DNA of 20,847 nucleotides from a virus: the IMG/VR virus record IMGVR_UViG_3300010885_019771, positions 1-20,847 of that record, one strand, 5' to 3'. Below are positions 14,534-20,847 of this stretch, piece after piece. The notes under the pieces are model-generated. The model saw nothing but the letters and a program-made list of their open reading frames with translations. It was not told the DNA's origin and did no database searches. The translations under genes and the position numbers were made by a program. How positions within the stretch are numbered: the stretch's first letter is position 1; each line of letters begins with the position of its first letter.

Positions 14534-15697
14534 ATGGCAGGTTCTGCTATAACAGGTTCGTCCCAGCTCGCTGGTGCACCTACCGCTTACTCAGGTTCTA
14601 ACTCACAGTTGAGCCAATCAATTCAAACCATCTGGTCAAAGGAAATCCTTTTCCAGGCTATGCCTATCCTTCGCTTCGAGCAGTTCGCTGTTAAGAAGAC
14701 TGAACTTGGTGTTGCTCCTGGTCTTCGTGTTAACTTCCTACGTTACAAGAACTTTGCAGTGGACCCAACTCCACTATCTGAAGGTGTACGTATGACCACC
14801 AACGCTCTAACCGCAGAGCAGATCGCTATCACCGTTGCTGAGCACGGATACGCAGTTGCAGTGTCAGAATTGTTGCTAAATGCTTCATTCGATGACATTA
14901 TGGCTTCTGCTTCTCGTTTGCTTGGTCGCCACATGGCTCAGTACCTAGACGTACAGGCACGTAACACCCTATCGGCTGCTACTTCCTCTGTGTTTGGTTA
15001 CGACCGTTCAGGTTTCTCAGCAGCAACTACTTTCAACACTTATGCTGAAGGTACCACTGTTAGCTCGATCACTAGCCTAACTGCAAACCACAAGCTAACT
15101 ACTGGTGCTATCAAGGATGCAGCTCTAGTTCTTGCATCTAAGAACATTCCAAGACTTGGCGAAACTTACGTCCAGTTCATTCACCCTAAGCAGTCTCGTG
15201 ACCTTCGCTCAAACCCAGAGTTTATCGAAGTAACTAAGTACGCTGCTCCAGGTAACTTCATGCTAGGTGAAATCGGTCGTCTATATGACGTCGTATTCAT
15301 CGAGACCACTAACCTAAACAAGCTAGCTCAAAGCACTGCTTACAGCCAGGTTAACAACGTGGGTACTCCAGCAAGCCAGGTTGAAGTTCCTGTAAAGGCT
15401 AACACTAACCCAGGTCGTGGTGGTAACCCAGGTTACGGCTCAACCGCTCCTGACTCAACAGTAGACGTAGCTGGTTCAACTCAGATTGCCGGTACTACTG
15501 GTACTCCTGGTGCATTTGATGTGTACGAATCAGTAATGATTGGTGACAACGCATTTGGTCACGCTATCTCACTTCCAGTTGAGCTTCGTGATGGTGGTGT
15601 TCTAGACTTTGGTCGTGAGCACGCACTAGCATGGTATGCTATCTGGGGTCTAGGTGTCATTACTGACCAGGCTATCGTTAAGGTCTACACCGCTTAA
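14534..15697 (+). CDS. Major capsid protein, N4-gp56-like HK97-fold family
   Basis: This is a 387-residue protein after a strong AAAGGAG site. It shows the features of the N4-gp56 family: an N-terminal arm, an IQTIWSKEILFQAMPILRFEQF helix region, GLRVNFLRYKNFAVDPTPLSEG (about 62-83), then a long helix with HGYAVAVSELLLNASFDD and LGRHMAQYLDVQARNTL (about 104-146), a variable insertion near 265-320, and an end segment DNAFGHAISLPVEL to VKVYTA. It assembles into the icosahedral shell on the scaffold. Codon use is strongly biased (CGT, GGT, AAC), as expected for the most expressed virion gene. The family call rests on sequence pattern, not alignment. Confidence 0.88.
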   Translation: MAGSAITGSSQLAGAPTAYSGSNSQLSQSIQTIWSKEILFQAMPILRFEQFAVKKTELGVAPGLRVNFLRYKNFAVDPTPLSEGVRMTTNALTAEQIAITVAEHGYAVAVSELLLNASFDDIMASASRLLGRHMAQYLDVQARNTLSAATSSVFGYDRSGFSAATTFNTYAEGTTVSSITSLTANHKLTTGAIKDAALVLASKNIPRLGETYVQFIHPKQSRDLRSNPEFIEVTKYAAPGNFMLGEIGRLYDVVFIETTNLNKLAQSTAYSQVNNVGTPASQVEVPVKANTNPGRGGNPGYGSTAPDSTVDVAGSTQIAGTTGTPGAFDVYESVMIGDNAFGHAISLPVELRDGGVLDFGREHALAWYAIWGLGVITDQAIVKVYTA

Positions 15698-15718
15698 CAA
15701 CAAAACCTCTCGTAGGGC

Positions 15719-15742
15719 GGGGGGCTGGTTCGCCAGTCCCCC
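15719..15742 (+). terminator. GC-rich UUCG-loop hairpin after the capsid gene
   Basis: GGGGGGCTGG (15719-15728) and CCAGTCCCCC (15733-15742) pair over 10 bp with one G-T wobble around a TTCG tetraloop. No T tract follows, so it is not a standard intrinsic terminator; protection of the capsid mRNA 3' end or partial attenuation are alternatives. Confidence 0.55.
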
Positions 15743-15780
15743 AATTACGAACCCATTACTCAAACAAGGAGAAACACATC

Positions 15781-16152
15781 GTGCCAAATCAACAAACAAG
15801 TCCTTTGGACGCTACCGGTCGTGCTGCAGAACAAGCCGCTAAAAAGAATGCTGCAGAAATTAACAAACGCAAAGAAGAGATTGCTCTCTCTCGTGCTGCT
15901 GAGGAAGAGCTACTAGAAACAGCTGTCTTTGATCCAAAGCAGCCTGATGTACCACTTCTCATTGATGAAATTGAAGAAGTTGGAGTAGGGATTAACAACG
16001 AAAAAGTTGTTATTCGTACAATGCAAGATATTGATGATATGACTTACGGAATAGGCAATAACTACACTTTCAAAGCTGGAGTTAAGTATTCTGTGCCAAA
16101 GGATCTAGCAGATTATCTAGAACGCCTTGGCTACATTTGGCGTCCTAATTAA
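15781..16152 (+). CDS. Small head-associated protein after the capsid gene
   Basis: This is a 123-residue protein starting at GTG 15781, supported by AAGGAG 11 nt upstream and immediate coding character. Residues 15-50 are a charged helix (AEQAAKKNAAEINKRKEE); residues 65-123 form a mixed region ending DYLERLGYIWRPN. The segment YTFKAGVKYSVPKDLADYLERLG resembles short modules seen after capsid genes in other phages, recalled but not checked. Placement between the capsid gene and a strong terminator supports a head or head-tail joining role. No catalytic motif is present. Confidence 0.7.
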   Translation: MPNQQTSPLDATGRAAEQAAKKNAAEINKRKEEIALSRAAEEELLETAVFDPKQPDVPLLIDEIEEVGVGINNEKVVIRTMQDIDDMTYGIGNNYTFKAGVKYSVPKDLADYLERLGYIWRPN

Positions 16153-16168
16153 GAACGTCTAATAAACT

Positions 16169-16214
16169 GCCCATCCTGTTAGTACCGCCTTCCTCCTAAC
16201 AGGGTGGGCTTTTT
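16169..16214 (+). terminator. Strong rho-independent terminator
   Basis: GCCCATCCTGTTAG (16169-16182) pairs with CTAACAGGGTGGGC (16196-16209) over 14 bp with a single T-G wobble and a 13-nt loop, followed directly by TTTTT (16210-16214). This is a textbook intrinsic terminator closing the head-gene block. The 64 nt to the next gene is AT-rich, with TATAAG-like hexamers but no convincing -35 partner. Confidence 0.9.
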
Positions 16215-16278
16215 CATGTTTGGGCAGTATTTATAAGCAAAATAAGAGAATATAAGTGTATACCTTTATGGAGGACTC

Positions 16279-17811
16279 TTGGCAGTTTTAACTAATCTTG
16301 CAAATCAACTTCGCTTTGAACTTGGCGATCTTGGTAAATCTTTCGTAACTAACTTTGTTGCTGATGGTACTACAAACAGGTTTAGACTTCACTATGCCCC
16401 GTTAGACGGCGATGGTGTAAAAGTCTTTAAAAATGGCGTTGATATCTCTACTTTAGCTTCTGTAGAAGAGCAAACTGGTGTTTTAGTTACAGACACTGTT
16501 CCTGCTGATGGCGATGAGCTTCTTGTTAGCGGAACATACTACAGGTATTTTACTGCAACAGAAATAAAAAAAATTGTAGAAGAAGCCTTAATAACCCATA
16601 CAAATGGACATACTGATGTTGTTGGACGCCAACTTACTTTAGAAAACTTACCTACAATTGAAGAGTACCCTGTAGTTATACATGCGGTTACTTTGGCTTT
16701 ATATACCCTAGCAACAGACGCTGCTTTTGACATTGACATCCAAGCACCTGATGGCGTGAATATTCCTAGATCTGAACGCTATCGTCAGCTAATGGATATG
16801 GTTCAAGCAAGACAATCTCAGTATCGTGAGCTATGTACTCTTCTAGGTGTTGGTCTATACAAGATCGATGTGTTTAATCTTAATAGAATCTCTAAGGCTA
16901 CCGGTCGTCTTGTACCTATGTACGTCCCTCAAGAGGTTGACGATCGTTCATATCCAGAAAGAACACACGTTACTACACCTACTCTAGGTTCTATAGCTCA
17001 ACCTTGGGAAACTGAATCTGGCGAGTTAACCGCTTACCAGGGTCGTGCATTTAGCCACTCATTGTCAGTTATTGGTAACTATGCTGGCAAATCATTCATC
17101 GCTAATCTTCTAAATCAACGTGGATCTGTTCTTACAGTACAACCATTTACCTTAGATGTGACAACTTCAGTTGATGTTACTATTACAGCTGTTTCTAGAA
17201 CTGCGTCTAGTACGTCTATTCTTCTTACTACCAGTACTCCTCATAGTTTAGTGCAAGGTGAACTAGCAACAATTATTGGTGTAGATAGTACTGTAAATGG
17301 AACGGTTACTGTGGCAAGCATTGTAAGCACTACTCAATTTACTGTTACTGGAACTGCCACTACTGCTCTTGCACTAACTAATCTTTCTGGTCAAGTGTCA
17401 ACAACTGGTACGGATGTTATTACAGCCGCTACTAGAACTGCTGGAAGTACTTCAATTCTTCTTACTACTAATGCAGTAAATAGTTTGGCGCAAGGAGATG
17501 CTGTAGTTATTACTGATGTAGATAGTACTGTTGATGGATTTGGAACAGTTGCAACTATTGTAAGCAATACACAGTTTACTATTACGGGTATTGCAACTAC
17601 TGCGCTTGCACTAACTGGTCTTGCTGGTCAGGCAGAAACAGATGCTTCTAAGGCATACACATTTGATATTTCTCTTATTGCTGAACAAACTTTGCGTTTG
17701 GCTGAAAGAACATACTGGTCTATATCTACAGTAGATGCGTTTACTAATGAAAAAATTGAAATTCAAGGTGGTAAGTTCTACACTGTCAGACGTAATACGG
17801 TGGTATTGTGA
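16279..17811 (+). CDS. Connector-like neck protein carrying a tandem beta repeat
   Basis: This is a 510-residue protein from TTG 16279, chosen because GGAGGA lies just upstream (spacing is short) and the next residues AVLTNLANQLRFELGD read as a typical start. The N-terminal 90 residues look like a small beta domain (NRFRLHYAPLDGDGVKVFKNG), and residues about 95-190 are helical with VIHAVTLALYTLATDAAFD and RSERYRQLMDMVQARQSQY, as in head-tail connector proteins. Residues about 300-457 hold two copies of a 79-residue beta unit, after which the chain ends with a beta segment. A head-tail joining or upper-tail role is inferred from position and this pattern; it could also be a tail protein proper. 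Confidence 0.65.
   Translation: MAVLTNLANQLRFELGDLGKSFVTNFVADGTTNRFRLHYAPLDGDGVKVFKNGVDISTLASVEEQTGVLVTDTVPADGDELLVSGTYYRYFTATEIKKIVEEALITHTNGHTDVVGRQLTLENLPTIEEYPVVIHAVTLALYTLATDAAFDIDIQAPDGVNIPRSERYRQLMDMVQARQSQYRELCTLLGVGLYKIDVFNLNRISKATGRLVPMYVPQEVDDRSYPERTHVTTPTLGSIAQPWETESGELTAYQGRAFSHSLSVIGNYAGKSFIANLLNQRGSVLTVQPFTLDVTTSVDVTITAVSRTASSTSILLTTSTPHSLVQGELATIIGVDSTVNGTVTVASIVSTTQFTVTGTATTALALTNLSGQVSTTGTDVITAATRTAGSTSILLTTNAVNSLAQGDAVVITDVDSTVDGFGTVATIVSNTQFTITGIATTALALTGLAGQAETDASKAYTFDISLIAEQTLRLAERTYWSISTVDAFTNEKIEIQGGKFYTVRRNTVVL
17179..17640 (+). repeat. Two tandem 237-bp repeats encoding a beta module
   Basis: The two units begin near 17179 and 17416 and align with a period of 237 bp (79 residues). 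Shared elements include STSILLTT, DSTV, STTQFT or SNTQFT and TTALALT. Each unit contains an S-L-x-QG-[DE] turn related to the HGLSVGD element of the virion-type protein at 6022-8103. Divergence at the nucleotide level shows an old duplication. Confidence 0.8.
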
Positions 17812-18284
17812 CCATAAACCCAAACGCCCCTATTTTACCTGAACAAGATGTTGCGTTAATTCCGGTTTATGATGAACCATATAATCCTAATGATTACCCT
17901 ACAGCTGGTACTCCACCACAAACTGTAGATCCTCTTATTGACTGGCAAGCTGTCGATATAAATTTACTTCCTGGAGTTCCTGGTCAAAGAGGTCCTACTG
18001 GTCCTGCTGGAGCAGCTGGAGCAGCTGGACCTGCTGGTGCTGCTGGAGCAACTGGTGCAGCTGGTGCTACAGGACCAGCAGGAGTTTCAGGAGGGTCTTT
18101 TAGTTACACTCCTGCGGATGCAAGGGATACTTACACAATTTCACACAATTTAGGGTATCAACCAAACGTAATGGTGGTTGATTCCTTTGGCACTGAATAT
18201 TTTGGAACAATAGTTTACACTAATACTAATAGCCTAACCATTACTTTTACCTCTGCGGTATACGCTACCGCTTACCTATCTTAA
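17808..18284 (+). CDS. Collagen-like short fibre protein
   Basis: This is a 158-residue protein whose GTG start overlaps the previous TGA (GTGA), indicating coupling. Residues 1-55 are Pro/Asp-rich and may anchor to the tail; residues 56-96 are about 13 Gly-x-y triplets (GPTGPAGAAGAAGPAG and following), expected to form a collagen-type triple helix; residues 97-158 form a beta-rich tip with YTISHNLGYQPNVMVVDSFG. The tip resembles the C-terminus of the next gene (THGLGTNLVTAQVYDTST). Collagen repeats in phage are typical of trimeric fibres. A receptor-contacting or fibre-linker role is inferred. Confidence 0.85.
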   Translation: MTINPNAPILPEQDVALIPVYDEPYNPNDYPTAGTPPQTVDPLIDWQAVDINLLPGVPGQRGPTGPAGAAGAAGPAGAAGATGAAGATGPAGVSGGSFSYTPADARDTYTISHNLGYQPNVMVVDSFGTEYFGTIVYTNTNSLTITFTSAVYATAYLS

Positions 18285-18293
18285 GGATAAACA

Positions 18294-20153
18294 ATGGCAA
18301 AATCATTTTTGACGGACATTAACCTCAACAGGAACGTCCTGCTTAATGCAAAGATTCAAGCGTGGGGCTCTACTCCTACAGGCACTGGAAGTCCTGATGG
18401 TTCAGGAAACGCTTTAGCAGGTCAGATTTCCGCTTACCTTGGTGACCTATACATTTTTACTGGTGCAAGCGGAACACCTGCAAACACTTGGAGTAGAGTA
18501 GGCAATACTCTTTCAGATAGCACAAGCACTACAAGTTCTACAACTGGTGCATCTTCTACTGCTGTTAAGGCTGCTTATGACTTAGCGGCTGCTGCTCTGC
18601 CTAAGAGCGGAGGTACCATGACAGGTGCCATTGCAATGGGTTCAAACAACATCACTGGTACAGGAAGCATCTCTGCGACAACCTTTACTGGGGCTCTAAC
18701 AGGTAATGCTTCTACTGCGACTACCGCTAGTGCAACTACTGGAACACTTACTTTTGGTACTGGTCTTACTGCTGGTGGTGCGTCCTTTAATGGTTCTGCC
18801 GCTATAACTATTACCCCAGTATCTGCATCGACCACCGCTGCTGGTATTGTCCAGTTGAGCGATAGCACATCAACTACTGGAAGCACTAAAGCCGCTACTG
18901 AAACAGCAGTCAAGGCTGCTTATGATCGTGGTAGCACAGGTGTAACTAACGCTGCTACTGCTCAAAGCACTGCTGATGCTGCTCTGCCAAAGGCTGGTGG
19001 CACTATGTCTGGTGCTATTGCCATGGGCAACAACAAGATTACTGGTCTTGGAACTCCTACTGGGGATGCTGATGCAGCAACCAAGCTATACGTTGACTCA
19101 ACGGCACAGGGAATTGACTGGAAAGCATCTGTTCGTGCAGCCACCACTGCTAATGGAACGCTAGCCTCGGCATACGCTAATGGCTCCGTTGTTGACGGTG
19201 TAACGCTTGCTACTGGAAACCGCATTCTTATTAAGGACCAAACTACTGGTTCAGAAAATGGTATCTATACAGTAAACGCAACAGGAGCACCTACACGTGC
19301 AATTGACGCCGATTCAGCATCCGAAATAGTAGCTTCTTTTGCAGTATTTGTTGAAGAAGGTACTGATAACGCAGACTGCGGCTTCGTACTTACTAATAAC
19401 GGAACAGTAACTGTTGGAACTACCGCTCTTACATTCACTCAGTTCACTGGGCTAGGTCAGGTTACCGCTGGTAATGGTCTTACCAAAACTGGTAACACCC
19501 TAAACGCAGTAGGTACATCTGACCGCATCACAGTTGGCACTGACAGCATTGACATTGCTTCAACATACGCAGGTCAGTCAACTATAACTACAGTTTCTAG
19601 CACAACAGGTATTACTACTGGTGCTTGGAAAGCAACTGTAATTGACCCAGCTTACGGTGGTACAGGTGTAGCCAACACTGGTAAAACAATTACTCTTGGT
19701 GGAAACCTTACTACTTTAGGTGCTTTTGCTACCACTATTACTTCTACTGCAACTACTAACGTAACGTTACCCGCTGGTACCTCAACTTTGGTTAACACCG
19801 CAGTTGCCACTCTTTCTTCACTTACGTCAGTAGGAACAATTGGAACGGGTGTTTGGCAGGGAACTGCTGTTGGTGTTCTGTATGGTGGTACAGGTGCTAC
19901 CACAGCCGCCGCTGCTAGAACTAACCTAGGTGCTACTACCAAGGTAACTCTTGTAGGTACTGGTACAGGAAGCAGTATTGCATTGACTCACGGTCTTGGA
20001 ACCAATCTAGTTACTGCTCAAGTTTACGACACTTCAACCTCAACCGCTACTTTGGTAGAAGTAGACATTACAGTAACTAGCACAGTTGCTACCGCCACTT
20101 TTGCATCCGCCACAACTACACTAAGCAACTACACACTCGTCGTCATAGGTTAG
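18294..20153 (+). CDS. Tail fibre protein with duplicated fibre repeats
   Basis: This is a 619-residue protein after AAGGAT. An N-terminal MAKSFLTDINLNRNVLLNAKI segment is shared in style with the next gene. Two copies of a phage-fibre module occur: SDSTSTT...TAVKAAYD near residues 74 and 189, and LPKSGGTMTGAIAMGSNNITG against LPKAGGTMSGAIAMGNNKITG near 102 and 231. YGGTG elements at about 454 and 530, the latter leading into TTAAAARTNLGA, are common in long fibres. A central domain (about 275-390) with NGIYTV and a C-terminal tip end the chain. Thr/Ala/Gly-rich, nearly uncharged sequence fits a trimeric host-binding fibre. A chaperone gene for it is not seen in the window. Confidence 0.88.
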   Translation: MAKSFLTDINLNRNVLLNAKIQAWGSTPTGTGSPDGSGNALAGQISAYLGDLYIFTGASGTPANTWSRVGNTLSDSTSTTSSTTGASSTAVKAAYDLAAAALPKSGGTMTGAIAMGSNNITGTGSISATTFTGALTGNASTATTASATTGTLTFGTGLTAGGASFNGSAAITITPVSASTTAAGIVQLSDSTSTTGSTKAATETAVKAAYDRGSTGVTNAATAQSTADAALPKAGGTMSGAIAMGNNKITGLGTPTGDADAATKLYVDSTAQGIDWKASVRAATTANGTLASAYANGSVVDGVTLATGNRILIKDQTTGSENGIYTVNATGAPTRAIDADSASEIVASFAVFVEEGTDNADCGFVLTNNGTVTVGTTALTFTQFTGLGQVTAGNGLTKTGNTLNAVGTSDRITVGTDSIDIASTYAGQSTITTVSSTTGITTGAWKATVIDPAYGGTGVANTGKTITLGGNLTTLGAFATTITSTATTNVTLPAGTSTLVNTAVATLSSLTSVGTIGTGVWQGTAVGVLYGGTGATTAAAARTNLGATTKVTLVGTGTGSSIALTHGLGTNLVTAQVYDTSTSTATLVEVDITVTSTVATATFASATTTLSNYTLVVIG

Positions 20154-20162
20154 GCTTAACCC

Positions 20163-20847
20163 ATGACTACAAAGTTTCTCAATAACATTGACCTAAACGG
20201 CACACTAACTATCGCAGGTTCTGGTGGAACTAATGGTTACTTTTTAAAGACTGATGGTACTGGAGTTATTTCTTGGGCTGCTGCTTCTGGTGGTGGTTCA
20301 GGTTTTACTGGTGCTGGTACTTCTATCACAAACATAACTGGCTCAGCAAGCAATAATATGACTATTACCTCTGCTGCTTCTGGTAATGGTACCCTAACGC
20401 TACTGCCTTCGGGTCAAGGCAACATTAATCTAAATAACCCTTATACAACTAGACCTGCTGGCTCCGTATCTATTGTTGGTCAAGTTCCTACTGGGGTTAA
20501 TGGTGGACACATTTATATACAATCTGCTTATGCAGGTTCTGGTGCTCCAGGAAACATTTACATTGATGGTCAATACGATGAAGTTAATTCTAGAGGAAAT
20601 GTCTACATTGGAGCTGGCGTTGATGGTCTAACCTCTGCATCAGCTGCAGTTTATTTAGGTACAACTGGGGTTCAAATTTACATAGATGGAACTATCTCGA
20701 ACCCTCTAAAAGTTAGTGGTGGTAGTGCTGGTACTTCAGGACAATTTCTAAAATCAAATGGTACAGGTGGTCCTCCTAGTTGGGTAACTTCTTCGACAGT
20801 TACTTCTTACACAGTTTTAGGTTCTACAACTTTTTCTGGAACCGCAC
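20163..20847 (+). CDS. Second tail fibre-like protein (3' truncated by window end)
   Basis: From ATG 20163 the frame is open to the end of the window, giving 228 residues with no stop. It starts MTTKFLNNIDLNGTLTIAG, parallel to the start of the preceding fibre gene. Two related motifs, GTNGYFLKTDGTGVISW near residue 24 and GTSGQFLKSNGTGGPPSW near 192, match a repeat common in tail-fibre and baseplate proteins. The region between is Gly/Ser/Asn-rich with beta strands (GNIYIDGQYDE, GNVYIGAGVD). It lacks a strong ribosome site; the ATG lies 9 bases after the previous stop. The fibre call is by composition and motif. Confidence 0.78.
   Translation, partial: MTTKFLNNIDLNGTLTIAGSGGTNGYFLKTDGTGVISWAAASGGGSGFTGAGTSITNITGSASNNMTITSAASGNGTLTLLPSGQGNINLNNPYTTRPAGSVSIVGQVPTGVNGGHIYIQSAYAGSGAPGNIYIDGQYDEVNSRGNVYIGAGVDGLTSASAAVYLGTTGVQIYIDGTISNPLKVSGGSAGTSGQFLKSNGTGGPPSWVTSSTVTSYTVLGSTTFSGTA

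Noticed and set aside
16229-16238. TATAAATA-like T4 late promoter element on the minus strand upstream of the connector gene
   Set aside because: It points away from the downstream genes, no minus-strand gene follows, and such an 8-mer is expected by chance in AT-rich DNA.
17990-18090. Regular short repeats that might suggest a CRISPR or microsatellite
   Set aside because: The period is nine bases or less and encodes Gly-x-y collagen triplets; there are no unique spacers.
18575-18913. Minus-strand frames within the tail fibre gene, here and at 18962-19225 and 19652-19942
   Set aside because: All are Val/Ala/Pro-rich shadows of a Thr/Ala/Gly-rich fibre gene with no start signals.

Overview
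The window reads as a stretch of a tailed double-stranded DNA phage genome (Caudoviricetes), probably from an uncultured or environmental virus. All supported genes lie on the + strand, are tightly packed (several ATGA/GTGA or short overlaps) and are AT-rich. The clear hallmarks are a large terminase, a portal protein, a coiled-coil scaffold, an N4-gp56-like major capsid protein, collagen-like and repeat-rich tail-fibre proteins, and an M23-type lysin beside small membrane proteins. The host cannot be fixed from sequence alone. Some small proteins feel familiar from phages of Actinobacteria, which is an impression from memory and not a result. No tRNA, integrase, transposase or CRISPR array was seen.

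Layout: (1) 1-1362, lysis-like block: the tail end of an Ala/Ser-rich protein, a 54-aa two-helix membrane protein, an M23 peptidase, a structured intergenic segment, then a membrane-anchored coiled-coil protein. (2) 1359-6019, accessory block of unrecognised proteins: a coiled-coil protein, two adjacent genes sharing a paralogous domain (about 307 and 900 aa), and two short proteins. The last four genes all carry Cys/His clusters that look like zinc sites. (3) 6022-8990, a 693-aa beta-repeat virion-like protein with a PASTA-like segment, and a KTSC-like-domain protein. (4) 8995-16152, packaging and head: two small genes, TerL, a small protein of unknown role, another small protein, portal, scaffold, major capsid and a small head-associated protein, ending at a strong intrinsic terminator. 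(5) 16279-20847, a connector-like protein with a tandem beta repeat, then three successive fibre-type proteins, the last cut by the window end.

How they work together: TerL and portal package DNA into a shell built from the capsid protein on the scaffold. The connector-like protein would join head and tail, and the fibres would contact the host. The lysin and small membrane proteins would open the cell. No tape measure or tail-tube gene is seen; fibres follow directly after the connector-like gene, so those genes lie elsewhere or the virion is short-tailed. The least explained part is 1359-6019. Candidate structural RNA elements lie at 835-983, 8125-8192, 11542-11578, 15719-15742 and 16169-16214.
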